NCBI GenBank assembly: GCA_905221605.1 | Contig: CAJNDS010000140.1 | Coordinates: 12,501 to 76,500 of the forward strand | Origin: Symbiodinium natans | Lineage: Eukaryota; Sar; Dinophyceae; Suessiales; Symbiodiniaceae | DNA: 64,000 nt | Direction of reading: 5' to 3' | Shown: piece by piece, positions 28,303-38,356 of the stretch | Layout of the letters: each line of letters opens with the position of its first letter | How positions within the stretch are numbered: the stretch's first letter is position 1 | Program-made: the position numbers and the translations under genes | Notes under the pieces: model-generated | What the model saw: the letters and a program-made list of their open reading frames with translations, nothing else | Database searches by the model: none | Told to the model about the DNA's origin: nothing

Positions 28303-28428
28303 GGCCAGACCCCAGAAACACAGCTTTGCGGAGGACTGTTCTGCACAGACGAAGACATCGACGACATCGTGGACGACACGTTGGCCGGGATCAGCTATGA
28401 TGACGAAGAAGAAGATGAAGACGAAGAG
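28303..28428 (+). CDS. Exon with long acidic tail
   Basis: 42 codons, phase 0 at both ends: LCGGLFCTDEDIDDIVDDTL then YDDEEEDEDEE. Acceptor CAATCTAG|G, donor GTGAGGTGG, the most canonical donor in the region. The frame upstream (AERYLRSPTGPVGLVHLQRL) is open to the TAG that forms the acceptor, so the exon could extend if this TAG is spliced differently. Confidence 0.5.
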
Positions 28429-28884
28429 GTGAGGTGGTGGTAGTGTCAGGAGGAGACATTGAGGCTGCGCAGCCCTAAGCACAAAGTCAGCCAACAATAA
28501 CTCTGATTGCTCTTGCAGCTCAAGAATATTTCAGTGCATCTCAGGGCCTGATTGTATCAACCAGGCCCCCTGTTCAAAGGAGCCGGTATGCGTCATGTAG
28601 GGCCTATAGAAGAGGGCAGGGTGGTCGGTCAGAGCTCCCTCCTAAACCCTAAGCCTAAACCCTACACCCGAAGTAGGGTTCCAGCAGAGGCAGGCCGAAG
28701 GATTATTTTATCGGCCTTTCATAGACCTGGTGTATACCTTTCATTCCCCCACCAGTAGCACTTTGCAAGGGCTGCCTGGAAATCTTACCATCTAATCACC
28801 CTAAACCCTAAACCCTAAAGTATTTCGCCCCCAGCCCCTGTAACAGCCCGACCTGCCTCGAAACGCTGCGCTGCGGTGTGTCCC

Positions 28885-28978
28885 TAAAGCCGAAACCCTA
28901 AACCCTAAAACCCTAAAACCCTAAAACCCTAAAGCCCTAAAACCCTAAAACCCTAAAACCCTAAACCCTAAACCCGCG
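28885..28978. repeat. CCCTAAAA octamer tract
   Basis: About ten CCCTAAAA units, a one-base-longer variant in homogeneous block form. Adjacent GCGCGGCCCCAAGGTCATGC (28976-28995) resembles 689-706, so flanks are shared between distant tracts. Confidence 0.85.
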
Positions 28979-29297
28979 CGGCCCCAAGGTCATGCAGCAG
29001 AAGCCCTAAACCCTAAAACCCTATTTCCATTCTAAGCCCATTCAGCAGGGCAGCCGGCCCTCTGTAAGACTCTGAACTTTCCCCCCTGAGCCTGCAAACT
29101 AAACCCTAACCAGACCCTAAACCCTACTGGAAGGTTCATGGGTAGTTATAAGCAGGGTCAAAACCCCACACCCCAAACCCCAAGTCCAAAGCCCAAACCC
29201 TAAACCCCAAACCCCAAACCCTAAACCCTAAACCCCAAACCCCAAACCCCAAGTCCTAAACCACTCTTTCATATGTAATATAAATGTTAATGACTTT

Positions 29298-29649
29298 GCG
29301 GGCAAGGTCATATATTTAGCGGGCAAGGTCATATATTTAGTGGGCAAGGTCATCGATTTAGCGGGCAAGGTCATATATTTAGCGGGCAAGGTCATATATT
29401 TAGTGGGCAAGTCCATTGGCTAAAAAATGACCTTGCCCACTAAATATATGACCTTGCCCGCTAAAGGGCGACCTTGCCCACTAAATATATGACCTTGCCC
29501 GCTAAATATATGCCCTTGCCCGCTAAATATATGACCTTGCCCGCTAAATATATTGCCCGGGCCAGGTCATATATTTAGCGGGCAAGGTCATATATTTAGC
29601 GGGCAAGGTCATATATTTAGCGGGCAAGGTCATATATTTAGTGGGCAAG

Positions 29650-29693
<44 letters not shown>
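29298..29693. repeat. Palindromic 21-bp minisatellite plus poly-C
   Basis: Units GCGGGCAAGGTCATATATTTA (with GTGGGC variants) run forward at 29298-29415, inverted at about 29429-29548, and forward again at 29560-29650, followed by 42 C. The unit length is divisible by 3, so frames on both strands stay open ((LPAKYMT)n on minus); I do not call a gene. Confidence 0.9.
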
Positions 29694-29720
29694 ACCCCGC
29701 CCCACCCCTCCCCCACCCCA

Positions 29721-30137
29721 CCATCCTGCTTTTTGGGGACCAACCGTTTTCAACTAGCATCCTGCTTTTTGGGGACCGAGCGTGTTCAACTAGCATCCTC
29801 GCTTCTTGGAGACCGAGCGTGTTCAACTAGCATCCTTGCTTTTTGCGGACCGAGCGTGTTCAACTAGCATCCTGCTTTTTGGCGACCGAGCGTGTTCAAC
29901 TAGCATCCGTGCTTTTTGGGGACCGAGCGTGTTCAACTAGCATCCTGCTTTTTGGCGACCGAGCGTGTTCAACTAGCATCCGTGCTTTTTGGGGACCGAG
30001 CGTGTTCAACTAGCATCCTGCTTTTTGGCGACCGAGCGTGTTCAACTAGCACCCGTGCTTTTTGGGGACCGAGCGTGTTCAACTAGCATCCTCGCTTCTT
30101 GGAGACCGAGCGTGTTCAACTAGCATCCGTGTTTGAC
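29721..30137. repeat. 36/37-bp minisatellite, about 11.5 copies
   Basis: Unit GCATCCTGCTTTTTGGGGAC + CGAGCGTGTTCAACTA. Copies alternate between a 36-bp form (TCCTGC) and a 37-bp form (TCCGTGC or TCCTCGC), suggesting a dimeric higher-order repeat. No gene. It starts right after the poly-C run of the 21-bp array. Confidence 0.9.
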
Positions 30138-30202
30138 GGTTTTTGCCCAAATCCACGAAGGGGTTTAACATTCAAATATATATATAGTAGGAGAGGTAAG
30201 CC

Positions 30203-30356
30203 TTCGCTAGTTGAGCAGCTTTCAAGGCCATAGGGGAATCGGGAAGGAACGTAGCTGCCCAGAGAGGAGGAGGATTAGATTATTTTCCTAATGGTGTGGG
30301 ACCCAATGGGCGGGTGGGTATTCCCCTATGGCCTTGAAAGCTGCTCAACTAGTGAA
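30203..30356. mobile_element. Inverted-repeat element with 36-bp arms (family L)
   Basis: TTCGCTAGTTGAGCAGCTTT + CAAGGCCATAGGGGAA is mirrored almost perfectly by the right arm at 30320-30356. The 82-bp loop is unique. The arms are the longest near-perfect arms seen, suggesting a recent insertion or a hairpin RNA gene. Confidence 0.6.
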
Positions 30357-30517
30357 TGCTTGGACCAGAGATGCTGAACCCTAAACCCTAAACCCTAAAC
30401 CCAAGCTCTCCTGCTGGCCGCAGTGGGAGCCTGTAGCCGTTGATTCCCATGGAGCTGGAGTTGGCCTTCCCCCTTCGACCCCACATGCTTGGGTAGTTCT
30501 CTACATTATGACCTCTT

Positions 30518-30830
30518 TTTTTTTTTTTTTTTTTTTGGGGGGGGGGTACCCCGCCATAAGCAGATGTGTATATATATATATATATGTGTGTGTGTATACA
30601 TACATGCATGCATACATACATACATACATACATACACATACACATGTACATGTACATGTACATGTACATGTACATGTACATGTACATGTATATGTACAAT
30701 ACAGAAAGATATATCTATATATCTATATACATATATACACCTTTGCTACCATATAATGTATTCAAAAGAGCCCTAATTTGGGGTACCCTATACACACATA
30801 TACACACACACACACCCCGAAAAGGGTCCC
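30518..30830. repeat. Cluster of microsatellites
   Basis: T20 and G9 runs, (TA)n, (TG)n, (CATA)n, (TGTACA)n and (CA)n in sequence; ends with a pair of CA-rich pieces around TTTGGGGTACCC. No gene. The stretch 30840-31500 has only weak open frames on both strands. Confidence 0.85.
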
Positions 30831-31514
30831 AAGTCGGAAAACTACCCAAGCGAATGCTAAGCCTTGATGGGCCTCGGGATCACTGGGTGTTTGTTAGCTG
30901 CGTTACCTGGCAGTCTTCCCTCGTCGGGTGACAACATCCTTTGATTTCCTGACTCGGTCATTCAGAATTCAGGACATGTGGCCAGATTTCTCTGTCATCC
31001 AAGCGATTCCTCCCCCCCCAACACCCCGTAAACCCCTATCCAGTGCCAGGATCTCTTACATCCGTTCCATGACTTTCTCTCTCTTTGTTCTTTGACCTAT
31101 AATATGAGCTTACGACATATCAATTCGTGACATGCGTAGGCTTGTCATCTTCAACCCTTTAGTTCTGGAAGCTCCAGCTCGATGGGTGCAGCTGCTCGCC
31201 GGGTGTTGCGAACCGGTGCCGTGGGAGAAAAGGAGCACACTCTGGGCTCTCTTGATGGAGGGGTTGCTACTACTTGCTGAATAACTCGTGAAAGAATAAG
31301 AGACAAAAGCACACGCCTGTCCGAATGCAAGCCGTACGCCCAAGACACGACCATGGACATGGAAGACAAAAACCATACTACAATACTTTCATCAGGGCAG
31401 ACACCCCAAATGCCCGAATCGCAGGACAAGTTGGCACATTCGGGTTGATATGCCTTGGCTGTGATAGTCTGAGGTTGAGGAGGTTGGGTGTGGTCGTGTG
31501 TGCATGCCTACAAG

Positions 31515-31643
31515 CTTCAATTTGATTCTGTGATGCGCGAGTTAGAGTCGAACCCAGGTGTGATGTCCGTAGCAGCATGGAGGGAGTCCCATCACAGGAA
31601 GTATGTGCGTGGCACAAGAAGTCGAGATCAAGCAACCCACAAG
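31515..31643 (+). CDS. Exon, unknown protein
   Basis: Acceptor GCCTACAAG|C, 43 codons, phase 0: LQFDSVMRELESNPGVMSVA, AWRESHHRKYVRGTRSRDQA. Donor GCCCTAAACC (GC) against a telomeric unit. Helical, then basic. Family not recognised. Confidence 0.48.
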
Positions 31644-31755
31644 GCCCTAAACCCAAAACCCTTCCCTGCGATGTGGACGCACATTTCAGCTAGGCGGGCG
31701 CCCAAAGAGACCCTAAACCTAGACCTTGACATGTTGTTTTGGGAGTACCTGAAAG

Positions 31756-31848
31756 GTGGGCAACGGCCATTTCCACAAGGCCAGCAACACCGTGGCGTCG
31801 CTTCGCGGGGCGTTTCGCGCGGCCGCTTTCATCAAACAGTGGGTTTGA
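31756..31848 (+). CDS. Terminal exon, unknown protein
   Basis: Acceptor CTGAAAG|G, 30 codons (VGNGHFHKASNTVASLRGAF, RAAAFIKQWV), TGA 31846-31848. Phase 0, compatible with 31515-31643. A good C-terminal helix. Confidence 0.5.
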   Translation: MGNGHFHKASNTVASLRGAFRAAAFIKQWV

Positions 31849-32412
31849 GCGGGGCGTCGCCTAGGGTTTAGGGTTTAGGGTGCAGGGTTTAGGGTTTAGG
31901 GTTTACTACCTAAGATTTAGTTCAGGGTGCATGTTTCCGAGTCTTAACCATAAACTCCTAAACCCTATGCACCCGACACAACGGCCTTAAATCTCAATTA
32001 ACATCATGCGCGAGCAGGAAGTCTAGGCACGTAACTTGGTGGTAGGAAAGGGGAGAACTTTTTTTCCGGGGTGATAGGGGTGCAAACCGATTTCATGACG
32101 CCTACAACATTGAGACATTTGGGAACCCCTAACCTCCTAAACCCCTACGCCCGAGCTTGGTAGGCTTTGGGAACCCTAAACCCTAAACCCTAAATCGATC
32201 TTCCGGAATTCCAGCTCAGTCTCTAATTCATTCCTTGTCCACTCCCAACTATGAAGACCAGGAGCACCTAAACCCACACAACTATATCCCCCTTGGGAAT
32301 TATTTTTTATTTTTGTTTATATAAAGCCAAAGAGGATATCAAACATCTTATTTTTACTAAGGTTCTAAGGGGAGTATAGACAACCCTAAGCGCTCAACCA
32401 GCAACCCTGCGG

Positions 32413-32784
32413 TTGAAGGTTTATGGGTAGCTATCAGTAGGGTCAGAAGTCATGAGTACCTTAAGTTAGGTGAGAATACAGGTTACCTTACTGCTGCCCA
32501 CTACTTGTAAGTATCCATGAACCAGCAAGTCTTCCTGCACAACTGGCTGGTTCTTAGTAGGGAATGAGGGAATGAGGTACCCAATTTAATGCCTTAGATG
32601 AAAGGGTAGATAACGGGCCCTTCTTCCCTCATTCCCTACAAGCAGGGGCCCCTTTACCATACTAACTATAGCTAAGGGACTCAGAACCTAACTTAGGATC
32701 CTTATAACCCAAGTTAGGGTCCTTATAACTCTACTTATACCTAGGGCCCCCCCCCCCCCCCCTTCCCTTTGTACTAAGAACCAG
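32413..32784. mobile_element. Family C copy followed by family B copy
   Basis: 32413-32530: TTGAAGGTTTATGGGTAGCT...AGTATCCATGAACCAGCAAG. 32547-32784: CTGGTTCTTAGTAGGGAATG...ACTAAGAACCAG with a C run (32747-32762) in the core. An exon follows 18 bp later. Confidence 0.6.
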
Positions 32785-32802
32785 GGGACAACCCGATCCC
32801 AG

Positions 32803-32885
32803 GTCACGAGCTCCATCAGCACTTCACGCACCACCAGCCGCACCAGCCAGCGGAAGGCTGAGGAGGAGGAGGCCGAGTCAGAGAG
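32803..32885 (+). CDS. Ser/Arg/Glu-rich exon
   Basis: Acceptor CGATCCCAG|G, 27 codons plus two bases (SSISTSRTTSRTSQRKAEEE). The donor GTTCATGGGTAG is the terminus of a family C element, followed within 25 bp by TTTAGGG units. Possibly an SR-like or disordered linker. Confidence 0.45.
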
Positions 32886-32948
32886 GTTCATGGGTAGTTC
32901 GGATAGTAGGGTTTAGGGTGTAGGGTTTAGGGTTTAGGGTTTAGGGTT

Positions 32949-33062
32949 ACTTGAAGCTTCATGGGTAGCTCTCTGAAATTTCGAAGTAAGGTAACCGATA
33001 TTACAACTTTATAATGAAAGGTACTTGTAAACCTATGTATAGCTACCCATAAACCGTCAAGT
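32949..33062. mobile_element. Family C inverted-repeat element
   Basis: ACTTGAAGCTTCATGGGTAG...AGCTACCCATAAACCGTCAAGT, 114 bp. Directly preceded by TTTAGGG units. Confidence 0.65.
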
Positions 33063-33252
33063 GCCTGAATAGACCCAGCTCGACCTTGGGACACACACAC
33101 ACACACACACCTAGCCCGAACTTCTCTTCCGATCGCATCGCGCGAAAGTCGGCTGAGTCCTTGCTGACTGGTGTTTGCTACCACTCATTACTCGCTAAAC
33201 CCGAACCACACGCTTTCGCTTAAATTTTGGGGGCTGGGATCCTGTCATGCAG

Positions 33253-33373
33253 ATCAAGATGCAGGGCTTGGCTGCGGTCTGGTTCTACGACAGCTACTGG
33301 ATACCTCGCTGTACATCTCCATCTTATACCAACTGATGCGTTTTCTAGGGCTCCGAGGTGACGTCCTTGGAGA
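33253..33373 (+). CDS. Leu-rich helical exon
   Basis: Acceptor GTCATGCAG|A, open frame with GLGCGLVLRQLLDTSLYISI and YQLMRFLGLRGDVLG, running into TTTAGGG at 33374. Amphipathic helices; possibly membrane-associated. A second frame is also open for 27 codons. Confidence 0.38.
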
Positions 33374-34150
33374 TTTAGGGTTTAGGGTTTAGGGTTTAGA
33401 GTGTAGAGTGTAGGGTTCAGGGTCTAGGGTTTAGGGTTTAGGGTTTTAGGACACAGAGTTGACCGTTTATGCCTTCAGTCCAGTGGCAAAGGTTTAGGGG
33501 ATTTAGGGTTTAGGTTTGCACGGGATACCTTCCATTGCCAACCCCCACCTTCACTGACTGGGTGCCGAGTGTCTTAGAAAAATAAGCCATGCCTATAGAC
33601 AGTGATGGCTCAACCTTCGCCCAGAAGCCTCTGCAGACCTCTACTTCTGGATGGTATTTCCTCATGAGCCCACTAGGTCACTAGGTCATCTTACCGGTAC
33701 CGCACCATTAACCCCCTGAACAACAAAACCCTACAAATTCGACTTGGGCATTTCCCAAAATCGGGGTACACCTACCAAACATGCTATTGTAGGAACCCCA
33801 ACAAGTAATTCCCTAAACCCTAAACCCTAAACCCTAAACCCTTACCCTTAAACTTGTCTTTCTGCCTTTCGGAGGCAGCCAAGGGGCAGCAGGGCAGCGA
33901 GGACTGCGTGCTTTCGTTACTGGGGGTGTCGTAGTAGCAGGGCCAGGGCCGTGGAGGTAGAATTCTTAGGGTTTAGGGTTTAGGGTTTAGGGTTTTAAAG
34001 CCCCCCAAAAAAAGGGAACCTTATAGGTGCAAGTATAGCAGCACACCCCAAAAAGGGAACCTTACGGGTGCAAGTATAAAATCAGATCTTCTGGGCTTTT
34101 GAGGGGCTGAGTATAATTGTTAGGCTCGGGGGTTTAGCTGGATGGCTGTT

Positions 34151-34257
34151 ACTAATTGCTTAATAACACCAAAAGAACAAAAAATGATAATCCCTATATT
34201 GCCCTTAATGAGGAACAATGTTTCTTTTAACTATTTCGGGGTACTTAAGCAATTAGT
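34151..34257. mobile_element. Family G inverted-repeat element, well preserved
   Basis: ACTAATTGCTTAATAACACC...GGGGTACTTAAGCAATTAGT. Perfect 13-bp outer arms (ACTAATTGCTTAA). Core ATCCCTATATTGCCCTTAAT as in other copies. Confidence 0.75.
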
Positions 34258-34383
34258 GGGCTGGGATGTCAAGTCATCTAGGGTCGGAATGAGTAGGTTT
34301 AGGGTTTAGGGTCCAAAATGTAATTATACTATAATGACCCCCAAAACCCTATTCTTATGACTAAGGCCCGTATAGTAGAGCAG

Positions 34384-34491
34384 GAGGCACCGTCGAGCCC
34401 TCGTGAGGAGGGATGCGGAGATGCCTTCAACAGTTTTCGGTTCTTGCTGATCTCCGGTGACTTTGACACGACACAAGCCCTTATTTCCCTT
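34384..34491 (+). CDS. Exon, unknown protein
   Basis: Acceptor GTAGAGCAG|G, 36 codons (APSSPREEGCGDAFNSFRFL, LISGDFDTTQALISL), donor GTGTAAGG. Phase 0. If unspliced it ends at TAA two codons later. Acidic with aromatic residues; no family. Confidence 0.45.
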
Positions 34492-34576
34492 GTGTAAGGG
34501 TTTAGGGTTTAGGGTTTACGTAGGGTTTAGGGTTTAGGGTTTAGGGCTACTAGGACCCAACATAGGCCCCCTCAAG

Positions 34577-34632
34577 CAACTACCAGGATGCGAATGGTCC
34601 GAAGTGGGTGCCCAAGAAGAAGGCGCGGGCAG
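34577..34632 (+). CDS. Short exon ending at a telomeric tract
   Basis: CCCTCAAG|C..., ends at GTTTAGGG (34633). Two open readings: NYQDANGPKWVPKKKARA (basic), or phase-0 QLPGCEWSEVGAQEEGAG. The latter matches the phase of 34384-34491. Confidence 0.35.
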
Positions 34633-35348
34633 GTTTAGGGTGTAGGGTTTAGGGTTTAGGGTTTAGGGTTTGGGGTGTAGTAATTTAGGGTTGAAGGTTG
34701 AGGGGTTTGGGGTTTAGGGGTTTGGGGTTTAGGGGTTTGGGGTTTAGGGTTTTGGGGTTTAGGGTTTAGGGTTTAGTGTTTATATAGGGTTAAGGGTTCA
34801 GGGTTTAGGGTTTAGGGTCTAGGGGTTTTTCACTGACAATGACGCAGATGATCCCGACATTTTGATTCGCGCTTTAGGACTCTTCCGAGCTCTGCTCCAC
34901 CCAAGCCCAGAGCCAGTCGGGGAGGGGGCAGATGCACATTAATTACTCCAGTTCTTAGTAGTAGAGGAGGCAACCTTCAACCTTTTTGGGGTATTCTGTT
35001 CCCTTTATAGTCCCAAAGGTTAACCTTCAGTTCCCCAAGGATACTGGACAACTAAGACTTCAAATCTCCATCGAATACCCCCAATGCGTCCCGCGAGAGA
35101 CTCGACGCCGGTTCCGCAGCCAGCATGAAATGGTCGGAGATGACCCTGTACCAGCAGAAATGCTTGAACATCTTTAGGGTTTAGGCTTTAGGGTTTAGGG
35201 TTTGGGGTTCGGGGTTTAGGGTCTAGGGTTTAGGGTAATCCTCTGCCTTTTTTAAGCGAGGGTTTATATATATATATATATATATATGTATATCTATATG
35301 CAACAATTAGAGTGTCCCTAAAGCGTATGTAGGTTAGACCCTAAGCAG

Positions 35349-35429
35349 GAGAGCGTGGAGAAGGAGGTCCAGTTCGAACTGCGCAACGTGATCTTCGACC
35401 TAGATGGCGGCTCACTGGGAACGCGCGAG
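35349..35429 (+). CDS. Exon, unknown protein
   Basis: Acceptor CCCTAAGCAG|G, 27 codons, phase 0 (ESVEKEVQFELRNVIFDLDG, GSLGTRE), donor GTGCAGGG. Splices in phase to 35792. A preceding piece at about 35100-35175 (MKWSEMTLYQQKCLNIF) may be an exon of the same gene. Confidence 0.48.
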
Positions 35430-35510
35430 GTGCAGGGTGGGTAGCAGGGTGGTTTCGACATCCTAGACTCCGATCCATGAAGGCAAGTTGACTTTGTTGC
35501 GAGAATGGTC

Positions 35511-35605
35511 TACTTAGTTGCTGGGTGGGTAACCTTATGCGTTTTGGGGCAGTATTAACAAAACTCTTCAAACCCAAAGGTTAGCCTTTTTTTCCGCAAG
35601 GGAAC
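35511..35605. mobile_element. Family K element
   Basis: Contains ACCTTATGCGTTTTGGGGCAGTATTA and CTTCAAACCCAAAGGTTAGCC. Copies at 34950-35052 and 44188-44276 share CTTCAAACCCARAGGYTAACC and GCAAGGGAAC. Confidence 0.45.
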
Positions 35606-35791
35606 TCAGCACCTAAGTTCTTCCATACTGATCTAAATGGTGGTCCCTTCTTGGATGCCCTGAATAGGGGGGCCGCCTTATAATAAGGACCCCCCATTAA
35701 AGGGACCATATTTTAGAGAAGTGACCTCATGCTGATCTTAGGGGGTTCACGGCCTCACCTTTCAGGGCTTATGAGGATCATCCCCACACAG

Positions 35792-35859
35792 GTCAAAGCC
35801 ATCCGCACGAAGTACGAGTTCGACGGCAGTGGCTTGGCGCGAAGAGATCGCAGCTCGAG
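35792..35859 (+). CDS. Exon, unknown protein
   Basis: Acceptor CCCCACACAG|G, 22 codons plus two bases (VKAIRTKYEFDGSGLARRDR SS), donor GTTGGCGG. Phase 0 start matches 35429. Confidence 0.45.
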
Positions 35860-36451
35860 GTTGGCGGTTTGGGGACCCTAAACCCTAAACCCGAAACGGA
35901 GCACTGTGGACTGCTAGCAGAGAGCGCAAACCCCAAACCCTAAACCGTAAGCCCTAATCCAAACCGGAGACCGAATGGGATATGTTGGGCATCAGTGGAT
36001 GCTGAAGAAGGACGAAAGGGGACAGGGACGCACATGTGCGTGGTGTTGGGGCGAGCTGAGGGTTTCAGGCTCCAGGCGTTTGGGGGCTAGAAGGTTTTAT
36101 AGATTGTTCGGGATCTAAATTTTTCATGTTTCTCCAAAAGGGTTTGTGGTAGAAGGCTGTGCAACGACGTGGCAGTGGGAGATCTTTGCTTGTTCGGGTT
36201 GCCAACAAAAAAGGCATGCTTTATGCTCCTTAACCCCAAACCAAACCCCGCCCGGCCTTCACAGACAGTGCTTAGGGTTTAGGGTTCAGGGTTCAGTGCA
36301 GTGCATTGAAGCACTTCTACATAGAACCTCAATCCGGATAGAACAAGATTCCCTTCGCAGCTGTCGGGAGGGTCAAGCCAGTCTGGTGTTCCTGCTCTTC
36401 TTTGGTGGATTCTTCTTCTTTTTGTTTTTTTGTTGGGGGGGGGGGGGGGGG

Positions 36452-36565
36452 TTGGGAATGTTCCCCCTTATACCAACAGTCCTTAATGGGGATCATAGTA
36501 TCCCCCCCCCCCCCCCGAGAGAATCCCTATTTAGGGGACTGTTAGAATACGGGGGAACATCCCAA
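36452..36565. mobile_element. Family D element with poly-C centre
   Basis: TTGGGAATGTTCCCCCTTAT...AATACGGGGGAACATCCCAA, with a run of 14 C in the loop and an 18-G run just outside the left end. Immediately followed by a family I copy (36570-36713). Confidence 0.7.
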
Positions 36566-36569
36566 TTTG

Positions 36570-36713
36570 GGGTCAGGGACCTTATAAGGGACTTTAGGGC
36601 TTATTTGGGGTTATTTGGGGGCTAGGTAGGTATGTAGGGACTGTGTAAGGTATATATAGAGGTTATATAGGATAATAAGATTAAGGGGCCCTTCCAGGGG
36701 TCCCTCCTTCTAC
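36570..36713. mobile_element. Family I inverted-repeat element
   Basis: Same blocks as 23790-23932: GGGACCTTATAAGGGACTTT, GGTATGTAGGGACTGTGTAA, GATAATAAGATTAAGGGGCC, GGTCCCTCCTT. Confidence 0.6.
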
Positions 36714-36775
36714 CTCTTTAAGGGGGGGAAGAAGCCACCAGACCTCGAGTTCAAGATGCCCCGGTGAGGAGCAAG

Positions 36776-36955
36776 TTGGGATGTTTCCCCCTTATACTAA
36801 CCGGGGTTTAGGGTTCTACTATTGGGTTTAGGGTTTATAGTGTTTATAGGGTCTATAGGGTTTATAGGGTTTATAGGGTTTATAGGGTTTATAGGGTTTA
36901 TAGGGTTTATAGGGGTTATAGGGTTTATAGGGTTTATAGGGTTTAGGGTTTAGAG
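36776..36955. repeat. Family D stub, then GGGTTTATA nonamer array
   Basis: TTGGGATGTTTCCCCCTTATACTAAC stops at GGGGTTTAGGG (36803); from 36833 about twelve GGGTTTATA units follow. The family D element lost its right half to telomere-like repeats. Confidence 0.75.
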
Positions 36956-37054
36956 ACGTTTAGGGTTTATGGGGTCTTTGGGGTTTAGGGCCCCCGATGG
37001 CCTTAGGCCACTTCTTCACCAAGCGCCTCGGACGGTGGCGTTGTGTGGGCTGCC

Positions 37055-37472
37055 CCCTAAACCCTAAACCCTAAACCCTAAACCCTAAACCCTAAACCCT
37101 AAACCCTAAACCCTAAACCCTAAACCCTAAACCCTAAACCCTAAACCCTAAACCCAAACCCCTAAACCCCTAAACCCTAAACCCTAAACCCTAAACCCTA
37201 AACCCTAAACCCTAAACCCTAAACCCTAAACCCTAAACCCTAAACCCTAAACCCTAAACCCTAAACCCTAAACCCTAAACCCTAAACCCTAAACCCTAAA
37301 CCCTACAACCTAAACCCTAAACCCTAAACCCTAAACCCCTAAACCCTAAACCCTAAACCCTAAACCCTAAACCCTAAACCCTAAACCCTAAACCCTAAAC
37401 CCTAAACCCTAAACCCTAAACCCTAAACCCTAACCCTAAACCCTAAACCCTGAACCCTGAACCCTAAACCCG
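37055..37472. repeat. Longest CCCTAAA array (about 418 bp)
   Basis: Close to sixty units, very homogeneous, with a few AAACCCC, CTACAA and CCCTGAA variants. Internal, not at a window end. It separates a short open piece at 36985-37053 from the G-rich sequence at 37500. Confidence 0.95.
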
Positions 37473-38020
37473 TACACAAGTAGTAGGGCTTTCGGGTGCG
37501 CGAAGGCCTTGGGTTTCTTGTTGGTTGGGGGGGGGAGGGCCGGAGTGAGCGTAAACAGAAGGTTTCGCAGCTGATCGGTTTCCTTTCGCAGGGTTCGTGG
37601 TCAAGTTTGTTGAGTGCTAAACTCCTACTAAACTTTTGGACCTTCCAATTCACAGGGCTCAAGACTAGAACGTGCCACGCACCTTTGGTGCATGTCTTTT
37701 GCTGTCAGAAGGGTTTCTGATAGGATGCTTAGGGAAGGCACCAAAAAGGGTCGGAGCACCTAAGCCCTAAACCCTAAGCTGAGATACCTTTGACGCTTTC
37801 AGAGGGGCCCATGTGTCCATGGTGTCTAGATTGGGATCATCCACCCTAAAAAACCCCAAACCCCCAAACCCTAAACCCTATAAACCCTAAATCCTAAACC
37901 CTAAACCCTAAACCCTAAACCCTAAACCCTAAACCTTTGGGTTCTGCGGTACGGGACCAATGCGCCGCAAAGGGGAGGGCCAAGTCGGCACTCTATGCTG
38001 CACGCTAGCCTTCAAATAGC

Positions 38021-38117
38021 AGAGTTTAGGGTTTAGGGTTTAGCGTTTAGGGTTTAGGGTTTAGGGTTTAGGGTTTAGGGTTTAGGGTTTAGGGTTTAGG
38101 GTTTAGGGTTTAGGGTG
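38021..38117. repeat. TTTAGGG tract
   Basis: About 13 units. The adjoining segment 38115-38215 is open on the minus strand (DLRTAGADFNYSTGLRSSYV), one of the few minus-strand exon candidates outside the LINE. Confidence 0.9.
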
Positions 38118-38237
38118 ATTTCGCTGCCTTTGGGGTCCAGGGGTTTGTCATGATGACGTAGGATGATCGGAGCCCAGTGCTGTAGTTGAAGTCCGCTCCA
38201 GCCGTTCTCAGATCCTTGCGGAGAATAAGCTACTGTT

Positions 38238-38356
38238 TGCATAAGAAGCCCCAAGAAATAAACATAAGTTCCTTATAAGGGCAATAAGGAGATTACTCTT
38301 TTTTTTTTTGTTTTGGCGGGGGGGGGGGGGGGGGGGGGGGGGGGGTTCTTAAGCAA
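38238..38356. mobile_element. Family G element with 28-G right arm
   Basis: GCATAAGAAGCCCC...TTCCTTATAAGGGCAATA...T-run, GTTTTGGC, G28 (38318-38345), GGTTCTTAAGCAAATA. Confidence 0.6.

Noticed and set aside
29228-29753. Repeat proteins (LPAKYMT)n on the minus strand
   Set aside because: The 21-bp unit is a multiple of three and lacks stops in that frame, so openness is automatic; no start context or unique domain.
29721-30137. Regular 36-37 bp repeats as a CRISPR array
   Set aside because: The whole unit is repeated with no unique spacers, the context is eukaryotic, and no cas-like gene is present.
30388-30931. ORFs of His/Tyr/Ile/Thr or Met/Tyr repeats
   Set aside because: Encoded by (CATA)n and (TGTACA)n microsatellites.
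37055-37472. True chromosome end
   Set aside because: The 418-bp CCCTAAA array is internal with ordinary sequence on both sides, and tract orientation changes throughout the window.
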